This document shows, one piece after another, positions 1 to 7,248 of a DNA stretch of 64,000 bases. The DNA is from a virus. Under the pieces are notes generated by a model. The model saw only the letters and a program-made list of their open reading frames with translations, had not been told where the DNA came from and ran no database searches. A program made the translations under genes and the position numbers. The DNA is taken from positions 1 through 64,000 of IMG/VR virus record IMGVR_UViG_3300042433_000146; one strand, given 5' to 3'. Each line of letters begins with the position of its first letter. The first letter of the stretch is position 1.

Positions 1-1
1 G

Positions 2-178
2 CCCTATGAATTGTCGTTGGCAGTCACCGACCGTAGCCTTCAGATGAGTTCAGCGTTCCAGACGTACAGCGCCCAAGCTCACTACGTCTATGCTCGTTTC
101 ACCGCTGTCGGTGCCAACCTCAGTGCCCTGACCGCCGGGTCTGTAGAAATTGCCGTTCGAGTTGTCCCGCTACTCTAG
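2..178 (+). CDS. C-terminal part of an unidentified phage protein (truncated by window edge)
   Basis: An open frame enters from the left edge and ends at the TAG at 176-178, giving 58 visible residues. The residues alternate small and hydrophobic amino acids (for example AHYVYARFTAVGANL), which looks like a beta-strand-rich virion or tail protein C-terminus. No family can be named from this remnant. The next gene starts 5 nt downstream on the same strand, so both are probably co-transcribed and stop at the terminator at 397-430. Confidence 0.6.
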   Translation, partial: PYELSLAVTDRSLQMSSAFQTYSAQAHYVYARFTAVGANLSALTAGSVEIAVRVVPLL

Positions 179-182
179 TAGC

Positions 183-389
183 ATGACTCATGCTCAATTC
201 AACCGTCTGGTGAACAAACTTCGAAAGAACGAAGTCACCGACGAAGAGGCGGCACATTGCGCCCGGATCATCGATTACTTTGTGGAAATGTGCGATGATC
301 TCCAGAACAGCGAAGATGGAGACGGGAATTCATACGGAGACATCTTCGGTACCGAAGGATGGCAACATCACATCGGAATCGACGACTGA
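183..389 (+). CDS. Small acidic hypothetical protein, 68 aa
   Basis: The start chosen is the ATG at 183, just after the stop of the preceding frame; an upstream in-frame ATG at 150 would overlap that gene. The protein is acidic in its second half and ends GWQHHIGIDD. I do not recognise the family. It is the last gene before a strong hairpin terminator at 397-430. Confidence 0.6.
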   Translation: MTHAQFNRLVNKLRKNEVTDEEAAHCARIIDYFVEMCDDLQNSEDGDGNSYGDIFGTEGWQHHIGIDD

Positions 390-396
390 TAAGATT

Positions 397-430
397 GGCC
401 GGGCCTTCGGGTCCGGCCTTTTGCTTTATG
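397..430 (+). terminator. Rho-independent terminator
   Basis: A 9-bp GC-rich stem (GGCCGGGCC / GGTCCGGCC, one G-T pair) closes on a TTCG tetraloop and is followed by TTTTGCTTT. It ends the plus-strand pair at 2-389. It also lies just beyond the end of the converging minus-strand operon, so it may act in both directions. Confidence 0.85.
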
Positions 431-743
431 CGGATTTCAAATGGTCCGGGTGCCCGGTAACCTGTAGGCCCACCCGATCCGTTTCCACGGCGCGAAGGGT
501 CAACGTCAACAACGGCTCTCCGTTCGGTAACCGCAACGCCACCACCGGCGCATCCAGTTCCAAATAGTCCCGGATCGGTTTGTCCTTCACGATCAGGTTC
601 ATCATCGCCCGTTTGTTGTTCAGGTCAATGGCGATTAGCTGTAAGCCAATTCCCGGAATGTAGTCGATCCGTTCCCGGTGAGCAAACCACCAATAGTTCT
701 CCGGGTTCGGCGGCGGCACGTGTGCAGTGTCAAATGATCGCAT
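426..743 (-). CDS. Hypothetical early protein, 105 aa
   Basis: Last gene of the four-gene minus-strand operon driven by the promoter at 1701-1729. Its start codon overlaps the stop of the upstream gene by one base, implying translational coupling. The protein begins MRSFDTAHVPPPNPENYWWF and is predicted globular, with alternating hydrophobic strands in its second half. No family recognised. Confidence 0.7.
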   Translation of the reverse strand: MRSFDTAHVPPPNPENYWWFAHRERIDYIPGIGLQLIAIDLNNKRAMMNLIVKDKPIRDYLELDAPVVALRLPNGEPLLTLTLRAVETDRVGLQVTGHPDHLKSA

Positions 744-1066
744 TAGGCTTCCGATCCTTCAAATTGTTTCTGCATGGCTTGGTACACCTTGACATGCTCA
801 GCAACCTTTTCGTATTCCGGCTTCGTCATCGATGTCATCGCGGTGAACATCGGAAAGCCGTTGATTGCACGCGGCCCCGCGTCCGCCATCTTTCCGTAGA
901 AGGCGAATACATCATCGGCGATCAGCTTCTCCCGCTGTTCATCAGTCAAGAAAAGGATCGGCATGAACACCATGCTCAGTATTTCCTTCGGCACTTGCGT
1001 ACTGAATAGGATTCGACCTTCCGCCCATTCGCGGGCGATGTCCTTAAGTTCCCGATCCGGCTTCAT
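743..1066 (-). CDS. Hypothetical early protein, 107 aa
   Basis: Third gene of the 1691-426 operon; overlaps its neighbours by a few bases at both ends (4 bp upstream, 1 bp downstream). Mostly helical and charged at the ends, with a hydrophobic stretch around EILSMVFMPILFL that is not a clear membrane span. No family recognised. Confidence 0.7.
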   Translation of the reverse strand: MKPDRELKDIAREWAEGRILFSTQVPKEILSMVFMPILFLTDEQREKLIADDVFAFYGKMADAGPRAINGFPMFTAMTSMTKPEYEKVAEHVKVYQAMQKQFEGSEA

Positions 1067-1248
1067 TCTTTCGATGGTATCACTTCGGCGAAGTAGCTCT
1101 CTTCGTCATCCGGGTCCAGCCCTTCTTCCGCGTTCCTTTCCGCCATCCAGTTGTCGGCAAATGCTTGCGCTTCTTCCTCTGTCTCGAACTCATCCGGGAA
1201 TTCCCCGCATGCGCTCTTTCCGTTGTCCCAATAGACCTTCCAAGCCAT
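1063..1248 (-). CDS. Small acidic protein, 61 aa
   Basis: The start is taken as the ATG at 1248, which forms a TAATG overlap with the stop of the upstream gene; a longer frame to 1314 would lie inside that gene. The sequence (MAWKVYWDNG, then EEEAQAFADNW) looks like a small alpha/beta domain of the kind common in phage early regions. Function unknown. Confidence 0.65.
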   Translation of the reverse strand: MAWKVYWDNGKSACGEFPDEFETEEEAQAFADNWMAERNAEEGLDPDDEESYFAEVIPSKE

Positions 1249-1691
1249 TAGTCGTGACTCCCGACGTGGGTTTCCCCGTGTTCTTCGCACTTGAAGGCAT
1301 ACGCACATCCACAAGCCTTCGGCGTCGCCTTCTCACAGCACGCAAAATGCTGCTTCAGTTCTTTCTCCCGGCATTCCGGCCCGCACACTCCCTGTGCCAG
1401 ATCCCGCAATGCCAAATCCAACATCGGCCCGCTCATCGCGCCACTACACACCCGGCAACTCATCAGCGGCGATTCCGGCGGCGGCATGTGCGGACCAAGC
1501 ACAACCCACGGTTCCACCGGTGTCATCACCGGCGATTCGATCCACGCTTGCACCACCGACTTGTAAGACGTGGACGGTTGAATTCCCTCACACATCGCAA
1601 TCGCTTCCGCGCGCGTGCCCACATGCACGCCATAGTCAATCGTCCGGCCCCGGTCGATCACGCTGATTCGGAATTTGTAGGTTTCGCTCAT
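1248..1691 (-). CDS. Cysteine-rich hypothetical protein, 147 aa
   Basis: First gene after the palindromic promoter at 1701-1729. Only 9 nt separate the -10 box from the ATG, so the mRNA should be leaderless or nearly so. The second half carries many Cys residues, including CRVC, CGPEC, CCEK and CGCAYAFKC, suggesting one or two zinc-binding knuckles. Function unknown. Confidence 0.75.
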   Translation of the reverse strand: MSETYKFRISVIDRGRTIDYGVHVGTRAEAIAMCEGIQPSTSYKSVVQAWIESPVMTPVEPWVVLGPHMPPPESPLMSCRVCSGAMSGPMLDLALRDLAQGVCGPECREKELKQHFACCEKATPKACGCAYAFKCEEHGETHVGSHD

Positions 1692-1700
1692 GACATAACC

Positions 1701-1729
1701 ATCATAGCAAACGCTGACATATATGTCAA
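1701..1729 (-). promoter_or_regulatory. Early promoter with palindromic operator
   Basis: On the minus strand TTGACA is followed by a 17-nt spacer and TATGAT. The -35 lies in the palindrome TTGACATATATGTCA. The ATG of the gene at 1691 follows the -10 by 9 nt. Confidence 0.85.
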
Positions 1730-2172
1730 GGCTTCTCTGGCTCCCACGGGAGTCCTACATCTTCACACTTCACAATTGCGGGCGGCTTCCCGAACACGTA
1801 GCGGGAAAGCCAGTACCCGATGCCGTCGCGTGTCATCGGCGATTTCCTGCTCTGTCGATAGAGCTTGATGTCCGGGTTCTGGTTCAGGATCTCGATTTCG
1901 GCGTAAATCAACTGTAGCGCCCCGGCGCATTCCCGCTTCTCTGTCCCTTCCGGCACCACCTTGGTCGATCCGTACTCAGTGCTCCCCGGATCGCTGGCAT
2001 GACACACCATCCCCGGCGCTTCCCCGGTGCGCATCCCGTTCCACAATCGTTTGAGGTTCGCCAGCTTGTACCACCCCGCCGGATGCTTGGTCCCTTGCAG
2101 CTTTTTCCGCCACGGGCAAGTTGCACACACCGATAACGTCTTCTGTGGTTCCGTCTTCTCTTTCATCAACAT
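1726..2172 (-). CDS. DUF6283-like cysteine protein, 148 aa
   Basis: Start is the ATG at 2172, directly after the upstream gene's stop. The motif CATCPWRKKL near residue 18 and, further on, PGMVCHASD recall the phage family that pairs a CxxCPWR knuckle with a downstream MxCH. These could form a metal site. Function of that family is unknown. Second gene of the operon from the promoter at 2537-2565. Its 3' end overlaps the neighbouring promoter palindrome. Confidence 0.7.
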   Translation of the reverse strand: MLMKEKTEPQKTLSVCATCPWRKKLQGTKHPAGWYKLANLKRLWNGMRTGEAPGMVCHASDPGSTEYGSTKVVPEGTEKRECAGALQLIYAEIEILNQNPDIKLYRQSRKSPMTRDGIGYWLSRYVFGKPPAIVKCEDVGLPWEPEKP

Positions 2173-2173
2173 C

Positions 2174-2527
2174 CTATCGGCCTTCCTTCTCTGCCAACCA
2201 TGCCTGATACACCGGGTCATTATTCCGCCGGTACAGGAACAGCGACTTGTTGTTTTCAGCCCACGACTTCTCTCCGTTCACTTCGATGTCATCGATCAGT
2301 TCGTCCCGTAGACCGTGTAGGAGCGTCGCGGCGGCTTCGTCGTGCGCTACATGGTGCGCAGCACCCCACAACAGTCCGGTCGCTTCCCGGCCCTCTAACG
2401 TGAACAACTCCATCCGCTCTTCGTCGGAATACTTCTTCGGGTCTTCTTTGTAGTACTCAGACTTCGGCGTCATGTGCCCAAGAACGGTACCGGTCGCGGT
2501 CTTCAGGATGTGGACGCTGTTACTCAT
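2174..2527 (-). CDS. Hypothetical early protein, 117 aa
   Basis: First gene behind the promoter at 2537-2565, with 9 nt from -10 to ATG, so probably leaderless. Begins MSNSVHILKTATGTVLGHM; the middle contains AAHHVAHDEAAATLLHG, a helical His-rich segment. No family recognised. Confidence 0.7.
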   Translation of the reverse strand: MSNSVHILKTATGTVLGHMTPKSEYYKEDPKKYSDEERMELFTLEGREATGLLWGAAHHVAHDEAAATLLHGLRDELIDDIEVNGEKSWAENNKSLFLYRRNNDPVYQAWLAEKEGR

Positions 2528-2536
2528 GACACCCTT

Positions 2537-2565
2537 ATGATGTCACACCACGACATATATGTCAA
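2537..2565 (-). promoter_or_regulatory. Early promoter with palindromic operator
   Basis: TTGACA, 17-nt spacer, CATCAT on the minus strand. The element CGACATATATGTCAA keeps the palindromic core GACATATATGTC. The downstream ATG at 2527 follows the -10 by 9 nt. Confidence 0.75.
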
Positions 2566-2942
2566 TAGGCGGCGATCAAGAATTCTTGTGCGATCTCCGG
2601 GTGAGAAGGGAACCACGCGGCCCACTCCGTCTTCAGAAGTTCCTTGGCGATGTCCGGCGGCACCGGACAGTTATGCATGCTACCCTTCCGGTCTTCCAGA
2701 AAGAATGCCATCCGCCCTTCGGACAGATACTCTGCCAACAGATCCCGCGCATTCTGTACGGCCAGCCGTTTCGAACGATGAGCGGCACACGGGCGCGCAT
2801 AGCTACGGAACATCACCGCTCCTTTCTTGTCCCGGTGCAGAACACACACTATCGCTTCCAGATAGGAATAATTCTTTGCCGCACCTTTGACAATGGCGTT
2901 GCCAACCGTTATCACGACCGGCGGTTTCGATTGATTCTCCAT
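2562..2942 (-). CDS. Hypothetical protein, 126 aa
   Basis: Begins MENQSKPPVVITVGNAIVKG. Its start codon is embedded in the late-promoter box (CATAAATA) of the divergent gene at 2954, so late transcription on the plus strand begins at its translation start. No family recognised; probably globular alpha/beta. Confidence 0.65.
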   Translation of the reverse strand: MENQSKPPVVITVGNAIVKGAAKNYSYLEAIVCVLHRDKKGAVMFRSYARPCAAHRSKRLAVQNARDLLAEYLSEGRMAFFLEDRKGSMHNCPVPPDIAKELLKTEWAAWFPSHPEIAQEFLIAAY

Positions 2943-2953
2943 AAATACCCTCT
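2942..2953 (+). promoter_or_regulatory. T4-type late promoter, leaderless
   Basis: TAAATA at 2942-2947 (within CATAAATACC), followed by 6 nt and the ATG at 2954. In T4 the start site lies about 6 nt past this box, so the mRNA should begin at or next to the ATG. Confidence 0.75.
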
Positions 2954-3241
2954 ATGTTGACATTTGCCGAATTCTGCGAACAGGACCAACCCCTCAACAA
3001 ACCCATGCGCGGGGACGTTAAGAAGTTCAAGGTCTATGTGAAAGATCCCGATACCGGCAACGTCAAAAAAGTAAACTTCGGGGACAAGGACATGGAAATC
3101 AAGCGCGACGATCCCGAACGGCGCAAGGCTTTCCGTGCCCGGCATAACTGCGACGACGCCAAAGACAAAACCACTCCCCGGTATTGGTCTTGCCAGATGT
3201 GGCGCGCCGATAAGAGTGTCAGCGACTTGTTGGACCGCTAA
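2954..3241 (+). CDS. Conserved small phage protein with capsid-targeting-like N-terminus, 95 aa
   Basis: A lone plus-strand late gene among minus-strand early genes. The N-terminus MLTFAEFCEQ fits the pattern M-x-T-[YF]-x-x-F-x-E of the T4 capsid-targeting peptide MKTYQEFIAE. The body (KKFKVYVKDPDTGNVKKVNF, then FRARHNC and KTTPRYWSC) resembles a short family often seen in T4-like and other large phages, with two conserved Cys and a basic centre; its function is not known. I infer a virion-internal protein possibly cleaved by a prohead protease after the Glu. The 3' end overlaps the converging gene by 23 bp. Confidence 0.75.
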   Translation: MLTFAEFCEQDQPLNKPMRGDVKKFKVYVKDPDTGNVKKVNFGDKDMEIKRDDPERRKAFRARHNCDDAKDKTTPRYWSCQMWRADKSVSDLLDR

Positions 3242-3593
3242 ACGCCCGCCTCAGCGCAATCGTGACTTCGAGGAAGTGAATCTCTTCCGGCACCAGATTG
3301 TCGCGGTTCTCTGCCAAGTAGGTTTCGACTTCCGACACATCCTTGTGCTCTTGGGTGAACGCGGCAACGTCGCGTTCGTTCTCCACTTCCAGCACGCGGT
3401 CTAAGGCGTCACTGTACGCGGCCTTCAGCCGCCGCTGGTCATCGGTCAACCCTTCTTCCCCGGCGCGCGTGTGGGGCTTCCCATCGCGACAGGAACGCAA
3501 TCCACACGTGATGCACTCCCGGCATACCGTACAGTATTCGTGATCGGCATAGGCGTCCGCGTCGCCGATGTGGGTGTATTCTTCGTCGTTCAT
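3219..3593 (-). CDS. Zinc-knuckle hypothetical protein, 124 aa
   Basis: The start is the ATG at 3593, which overlaps the upstream gene by 4 bp (ATGA). Near residue 20 is CTVCRECITCGLRSC, a dense Cys cluster likely to bind zinc. The rest is helical and acidic. Last gene of the operon from the promoter at 4727-4755. Function unknown. Confidence 0.7.
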   Translation of the reverse strand: MNDEEYTHIGDADAYADHEYCTVCRECITCGLRSCRDGKPHTRAGEEGLTDDQRRLKAAYSDALDRVLEVENERDVAAFTQEHKDVSEVETYLAENRDNLVPEEIHFLEVTIALRRAFSGPTSR

Positions 3594-3955
3594 CGTGGCT
3601 CCATCATACCACTCATATGTCGCCCCGGACAAACATCCCAATGTGCCCGGAACAGATCCGCCGGATACCGCCGCATACAGAAGTTGCACGTGCGCTTGTT
3701 CTGCTCAATCGTCCCGGTGAACTCTTCCTTACATTCCGGGATCTTCCCTAGCATCGTCGTCGGCAACGGCTTCTCCCCGCTAATGAAGTCCACCGCGTCC
3801 GCCAGCGCTTCCTTCTTCCCGTACACCCCGGATGTCCACGCTTTGTTGTTTGCTTCGTTGGTCAGGATGATGTACCACGTTCGACCGACCGAACAGCGTA
3901 CCGTGGCGGTCAGTTTCCCGTGGCGGAATTCGAATTCGTTCTGGCGGCGCGGCAT
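3590..3955 (-). CDS. Zinc-finger-like hypothetical protein, 121 aa
   Basis: Third gene of the 4706-3219 operon. The C-terminus contains CNFCMRRYPADLFRAHWDVC, a C-x2-C...H-x3-C arrangement typical of a small C2HC zinc finger. The N-terminal part reads as a beta-rich domain (KLTATVRCSVGRTWYIIL). Function unknown. Confidence 0.72.
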   Translation of the reverse strand: MPRRQNEFEFRHGKLTATVRCSVGRTWYIILTNEANNKAWTSGVYGKKEALADAVDFISGEKPLPTTMLGKIPECKEEFTGTIEQNKRTCNFCMRRYPADLFRAHWDVCPGRHMSGMMEPR

Positions 3956-3958
3956 CGG

Positions 3959-4303
3959 TTACTCCTGTGGGATCATCAGCTTCGGCATGCGGCACCCGCT
4001 GTACCCGCATTCAATCTGCATGGGTTTCGTTTCGCCCCGGAACAGCGTACAGGTCACGTAGCCGTCCGCGTCCGTGTCGTAGCGGTTGCATTCAATGCTG
4101 GTCACTCCCGGCACGTGCGCGGCGTACTTCGTCGCTTCCTTGGTCGCAAGTTCCTGCATCCCGCCGGATAGGTTCCACAACCACGATCCAACCACCAGCG
4201 CAAACACGGCGGCGAAGAAAATGCCGAAGATGCTGAACGTACAGCCGAACAGCTTGAAGGGGAAACGGGGTCCGTTGTCGATGTTAAAGTTACGCGATCT
4301 CAT
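3959..4303 (-). CDS. Membrane-anchored hypothetical protein, 114 aa
   Basis: One membrane segment is visible at about residues 19-45 (FGCTFSIFGIFFAAVFALVV), followed by a domain with several Cys (SIECNRYD, VTCTLF, IECGYSGCRM) that could form disulfides if periplasmic or external. It overlaps the upstream gene by 14 bp. Function unknown. Confidence 0.72.
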   Translation of the reverse strand: MRSRNFNIDNGPRFPFKLFGCTFSIFGIFFAAVFALVVGSWLWNLSGGMQELATKEATKYAAHVPGVTSIECNRYDTDADGYVTCTLFRGETKPMQIECGYSGCRMPKLMIPQE

Positions 4304-4706
4304 ATGTCTCCAGAAAGTTAGCGTAGGCGGCGCGGTCTTCAGCGCTCAGGCGTCCGATCATCCGCTCATAGTCCGCCATCGTCATGTGGTTCAGGTGAGC
4401 CGGTAGCTCATTGCGGTAGGCACCGGCGTAGAAGTTCAGGTGACGTTCAATGTGCATCACCAGCGTAGGGGCATCGGCGTAGGAGCGGTCGCGGCTCAGA
4501 TCGTACCGCCCGCTGTACGTTTCACCATCAACGAACGTTACCTTGAAATCACACTTGTGGTACCCACCGTTATCCGGCGCGGTACGTGCCCACCGGGTCA
4601 GTGTCTCTTCGGCGGCGGCGAAGTTCGGCACCGTCACCACCACACATTCACTCACCAGCCCTTCGGCGCGTTCAAGTTCAATGCTCTTTACGGGAATCTT
4701 ACTCAT
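4290..4706 (-). CDS. Hypothetical early protein, 138 aa
   Basis: First gene of its operon; the ATG at 4706 is preceded by GGAGAG at a good distance, and the promoter lies at 4727-4755, so this gene has a short true leader. Alpha/beta composition, no recognised motif. Function unknown. Confidence 0.75.
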   Translation of the reverse strand: MSKIPVKSIELERAEGLVSECVVVTVPNFAAAEETLTRWARTAPDNGGYHKCDFKVTFVDGETYSGRYDLSRDRSYADAPTLVMHIERHLNFYAGAYRNELPAHLNHMTMADYERMIGRLSAEDRAAYANFLETYEIA

Positions 4707-4726
4707 GTCGTTTTCTCTCCACTCAC

Positions 4727-4755
4727 AGAATAGCAAAACCCGACTTATATGTCAA
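4727..4755 (-). promoter_or_regulatory. Early promoter with palindromic operator
   Basis: Minus strand TTGACA, 17-nt spacer, TATTCT. The palindrome is imperfect here (GACTTATATGTC on the plus strand). A 20-nt leader with GGAGAG follows. Confidence 0.85.
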
Positions 4756-4789
4756 CACAGAATTTGATCCGATCTCAAAATTGATACTC

Positions 4790-4800
4790 TAACTATTGGT
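4790..4800 (+). promoter_or_regulatory. Possible late promoter variant (TAACTA)
   Basis: TAACTA at 4790-4795 lies 5 nt before the ATG at 4801, the same spacing as the TAAATA boxes elsewhere. An overlapping TACTCT could instead be a sigma70 -10 box, so the class is uncertain. Confidence 0.4.
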
Positions 4801-5634
4801 ATGTCTATCGTACACGCCATCAAATCCCTGCTAGCTCTTTCAGTTGGAGACGCTTTCGGGGAAAACGAGTTACGGATCGTCCTGCCACGCGACGGCGGTC
4901 CACAGCGATATTTCTGGACCGACGATACCGCAATGGCAATCTCTATCGTCCGGTGTCTGGCGGAAGACGGTCGTATCCTTCAGGACAAACTAGCCGGGTA
5001 CTTTGCCGAACGGTACCATGCCGATCCTCAGCGCGGATATGGTCGCGGTACGGCCAGTATGTTGGATGCCATCTATCAGACGGGTGAATGGCGGCAACTC
5101 TCAGCGAATTGGTGGGGCGAAGGTATTGGGTCATTCGGCAACGGCGCGGCTATGCGCGTCGCTCCCCTTGGCGCATTCTATACCGACATCGACACCGTGG
5201 TGCAAGAGGCCCGCTACAGTGCGCAAGTGACCCACGACCACCCGGAAGCCATCGCGGGCGCTATCGGCGTCGCTGTGGCCGCATTGCTGGCAACGCATAG
5301 CACATGGTCATGGGACGCAATCATCGGCGCAATCCCTCCGTCCGTCGTCCGGGATCGTACCGTCCACGTGAGTCAAATGGGAAGGGAATCTCATCTTACA
5401 GTCGCGGGCGCGGTCGGTAAAGGATCTGAAGTGTCGGCAATGGACACCGTACCGTACTGTCTATGGGCGGCGCATCGGGCGTTGGTTGTTAATGACTTTG
5501 CGGAATCCATGCAACAGATCACCAGCGTGGGCGGTGATACCGACACCAATTGCGCCATCGTCGCGGGCATTATCGGCAATCGTGTCACCATCCCACAAGA
5601 TTGGATCGACCGGACGGAGAAGTTCAATGTTTGA
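4801..5634 (+). CDS. ADP-ribosylglycohydrolase family protein (DraG-like), 277 aa
   Basis: Full-length match to the ADP-ribosylglycohydrolase fold. Visible are GDAFGEN (about residues 16-22), the metal-binding WTDDTAMA (39-46), NGAAMRVAPLG, THDHPEAIAGA and the C-terminal metal site GGDTDTNCAIVAG (from about 244). These Asp/Thr residues bind two Mg ions that hold ADP-ribose. The enzyme removes ADP-ribose from proteins or nucleic acid. Start at 4801 gives the usual N-terminal helix before GDAFG. It stands alone on the plus strand and overlaps the next gene by 8 bp. Likely counteracts host or phage ADP-ribosylation; the substrate is not determinable. Confidence 0.93.
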   Translation: MSIVHAIKSLLALSVGDAFGENELRIVLPRDGGPQRYFWTDDTAMAISIVRCLAEDGRILQDKLAGYFAERYHADPQRGYGRGTASMLDAIYQTGEWRQLSANWWGEGIGSFGNGAAMRVAPLGAFYTDIDTVVQEARYSAQVTHDHPEAIAGAIGVAVAALLATHSTWSWDAIIGAIPPSVVRDRTVHVSQMGRESHLTVAGAVGKGSEVSAMDTVPYCLWAAHRALVVNDFAESMQQITSVGGDTDTNCAIVAGIIGNRVTIPQDWIDRTEKFNV

Positions 5635-5830
5635 AGTTCACATCAAAGGATTCAAAACGCTCGAAGCGGCGCAACAGTTTGCCTCATGGTTCGACAACCA
5701 AGGCGAACAGGACATCACCTATTGGTGGGAACCCCGGCTTGATGAAGGTATGCCGGTCGGAAAGGCACCCCGGACGAAAGGTCCGGCGGATACCACCGGC
5801 AACGTCGTCACAATGACGGTTTCGAATTGA
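5627..5830 (+). CDS. Small hypothetical protein coupled to the glycohydrolase, 67 aa
   Basis: The ATG at 5627 lies inside the last codons of the glycohydrolase gene, so translation is probably coupled. The sequence MFEVHIKGFKTLEAAQQFAS looks like a small ferredoxin-like alpha/beta domain. Function unknown. The 3' end overlaps the converging gene by 23 bp. Confidence 0.65.
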   Translation: MFEVHIKGFKTLEAAQQFASWFDNQGEQDITYWWEPRLDEGMPVGKAPRTKGPADTTGNVVTMTVSN

Positions 5831-5993
5831 ACCGCCGGGCGGTGTCCGTCAGTTCTTCCTCAGTGGGGATATGATCGAAGCACGTGGTCACCGCGCGCGT
5901 CGTCTCCCGGCACGTGACGTTCCACCACCGTTCGTTCAGCGGGTGTTGCTCAACAATCACCCGCACCCCTTCAATCGTTCTGTCTATCCTCAT
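5808..5993 (-). CDS. Small hypothetical protein, 61 aa
   Basis: Start taken at the ATG at 5993; an in-frame TTG at 6026 would extend it through the palindrome at 6003-6014. Sequence MRIDRTIEGVRVIVEQHPLN suggests a short beta-hairpin domain. Last gene of the 7827-5808 operon. Function unknown. Confidence 0.6.
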   Translation of the reverse strand: MRIDRTIEGVRVIVEQHPLNERWWNVTCRETTRAVTTCFDHIPTEEELTDTARRFNSKPSL

Positions 5994-6002
5994 TCTCACC
6001 CC

Positions 6003-6014
6003 GACATATATGTC
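6003..6014. promoter_or_regulatory. Operator palindrome without an obvious promoter
   Basis: GACATATATGTC is a perfect copy of the palindrome found at the early promoters, but TTGACA is not formed here and no good -10 lies on either side. It may bind the same regulator and modulate the last gene of the operon. Confidence 0.5.
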
Positions 6015-6015
6015 G

Positions 6016-6531
6016 TCACTTGACAAAGGTTTTCTTGGCCGGGTCCCACGTGACGGTATTCAGATCCACCCCGGCGGTCAGCATCAATCGGCGTTGCTCT
6101 TCCCTTTCCTTTCCGCCGGGAATGTTGTACAGCCGGGCGGACGGGTCGGCAAAGGGTAACGTAATGGTTTGGCCGGGATTGGTCGTGATGGACCGTTCAC
6201 ACTGCCTAATGCACCACTTGTTTATGTACGTGGCGTTCGGGATTGTGGTTGCCGCTGGTTTCCCGTCACCACCTTCCCACGTCTGCGGGTGAGACGGGGC
6301 GGTACTGACTTCGTTGTCGGCAAGGAAAGCGTAGTCGTCAAAGTTTTCCCGGTCGATTCCCCGATAGATGGTATTGCTCCCTGCGTCGTTACAAGCCCGC
6401 TCCCCGATGACGGCACCGTTCGAGTCGAAATAGACGGCGGGGCGCAAATTGATTCCCCATGCCTTGTCACACCGTCCGTCGCACGATACCACCTGTAGTT
6501 TCCCAAAGTAGGGAATCGTTTTGCTTAACAT
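6016..6531 (-). CDS. Conserved phage hypothetical with cysteine motifs, 171 aa
   Basis: The ATG at 6531 follows the upstream gene's stop by a few bases. The motifs VVSCDGRCDKAWGIN, APSHPQTWEGGDGKP and NKWCIRQCERS belong to a type of small phage protein I have seen in other large phages but whose role is unknown. The paired CxxxC groups may bind a metal. Operon member between 6877 and 5808. Confidence 0.72.
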   Translation of the reverse strand: MLSKTIPYFGKLQVVSCDGRCDKAWGINLRPAVYFDSNGAVIGERACNDAGSNTIYRGIDRENFDDYAFLADNEVSTAPSHPQTWEGGDGKPAATTIPNATYINKWCIRQCERSITTNPGQTITLPFADPSARLYNIPGGKEREEQRRLMLTAGVDLNTVTWDPAKKTFVK

Positions 6532-6535
6532 TGTC

Positions 6536-6877
6536 TTAATCCACCTTGAAATCGGCCTTGAGCCGGTCATAGATGTCGCCCCGTTCGGCGGGCGGCAACT
6601 TCTCCAACAGCGCGATCAGCTTGAAGGCTTCATCGGCGTCCACGTAGACGAACCCGTACTTACGCGGCGGGCGATTGTCTGCGTGGTAGTCGCGGGCCAT
6701 GCGCACGATGAAATCACCGCGTCCAATTTCTCCGCGTTCCCGCTTCTCCATCGGGATAATATCGGTCACCCGGTACCCGTCCACGAATTCCTGTTTGAAG
6801 GCGGCGCGGGCGGCTTCGCCTAAAACGGCGGCGGTCAGTTCGGCGTACCGCATTGGTTCTTTGTTATCGAGTGGCAT
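6536..6877 (-). CDS. Hypothetical early protein, 113 aa
   Basis: Overlaps the upstream gene by 14 bp. Helical, charged; contains YGFVYVDADEAFKLIALLEKL. No motif recognised. Confidence 0.7.
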   Translation of the reverse strand: MPLDNKEPMRYAELTAAVLGEAARAAFKQEFVDGYRVTDIIPMEKRERGEIGRGDFIVRMARDYHADNRPPRKYGFVYVDADEAFKLIALLEKLPPAERGDIYDRLKADFKVD

Positions 6878-7247
6878 TGTAGTCCTTCCAGATGTCGATC
6901 CACGTGGTCCACACAGGATTGTAGTTCGTCGCGTAGTAGGTTAACAGTTCGGCGTGCTTCCGGTCCAGTTCCGCCATGTCGTTGATTTTGAACAGGGATG
7001 CCAGCGTACCCGACGACAACGATCTCAGATCGCTCATCAGTCCGGTATGGGGCGCGGGATCGGGCGGAATCACCGGAACCGGTTCCGGTGTAGCAGTCAC
7101 CGGCGTGACATTGGCCGGGACAGCCGTCACGGGTTTCACCGGGCGGCGTACCGGCGTGAGTGTCTTCCGGTCCAGTTCGATACCAAGGACCATCGGAACA
7201 TCCATGTCCCGGACTTTCAGTTTGTCAGGATTGGGGCGGCGTGCCAT
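6864..7247 (-). CDS. Hypothetical protein with Pro/Val/Thr-rich linker, 127 aa
   Basis: An N-terminal basic part, then a low-complexity proline/valine/threonine segment of roughly 35 residues (PVKPVTAVPANVTPVTATPE), then a helical C-terminal domain (MAELDRKHAELLTYYATNYN). The architecture suggests two modules joined by a flexible linker. Function unknown. Confidence 0.7.
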   Translation of the reverse strand: MARRPNPDKLKVRDMDVPMVLGIELDRKTLTPVRRPVKPVTAVPANVTPVTATPEPVPVIPPDPAPHTGLMSDLRSLSSGTLASLFKINDMAELDRKHAELLTYYATNYNPVWTTWIDIWKDYNATR

Positions 7248-7248
7248 G

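Noticed and set aside
963-1868. Long plus-strand frame of 301 codons
   Set aside because: It lies opposite a tight series of overlapping minus-strand genes with promoter and coupled starts, and its sequence is low-complexity Arg/His/Pro typical of a shadow frame.
6020-6025. Plus-strand TTGACA as a promoter
   Set aside because: It lies in the coding end of the minus-strand gene with no -10 box or plus-strand gene downstream.
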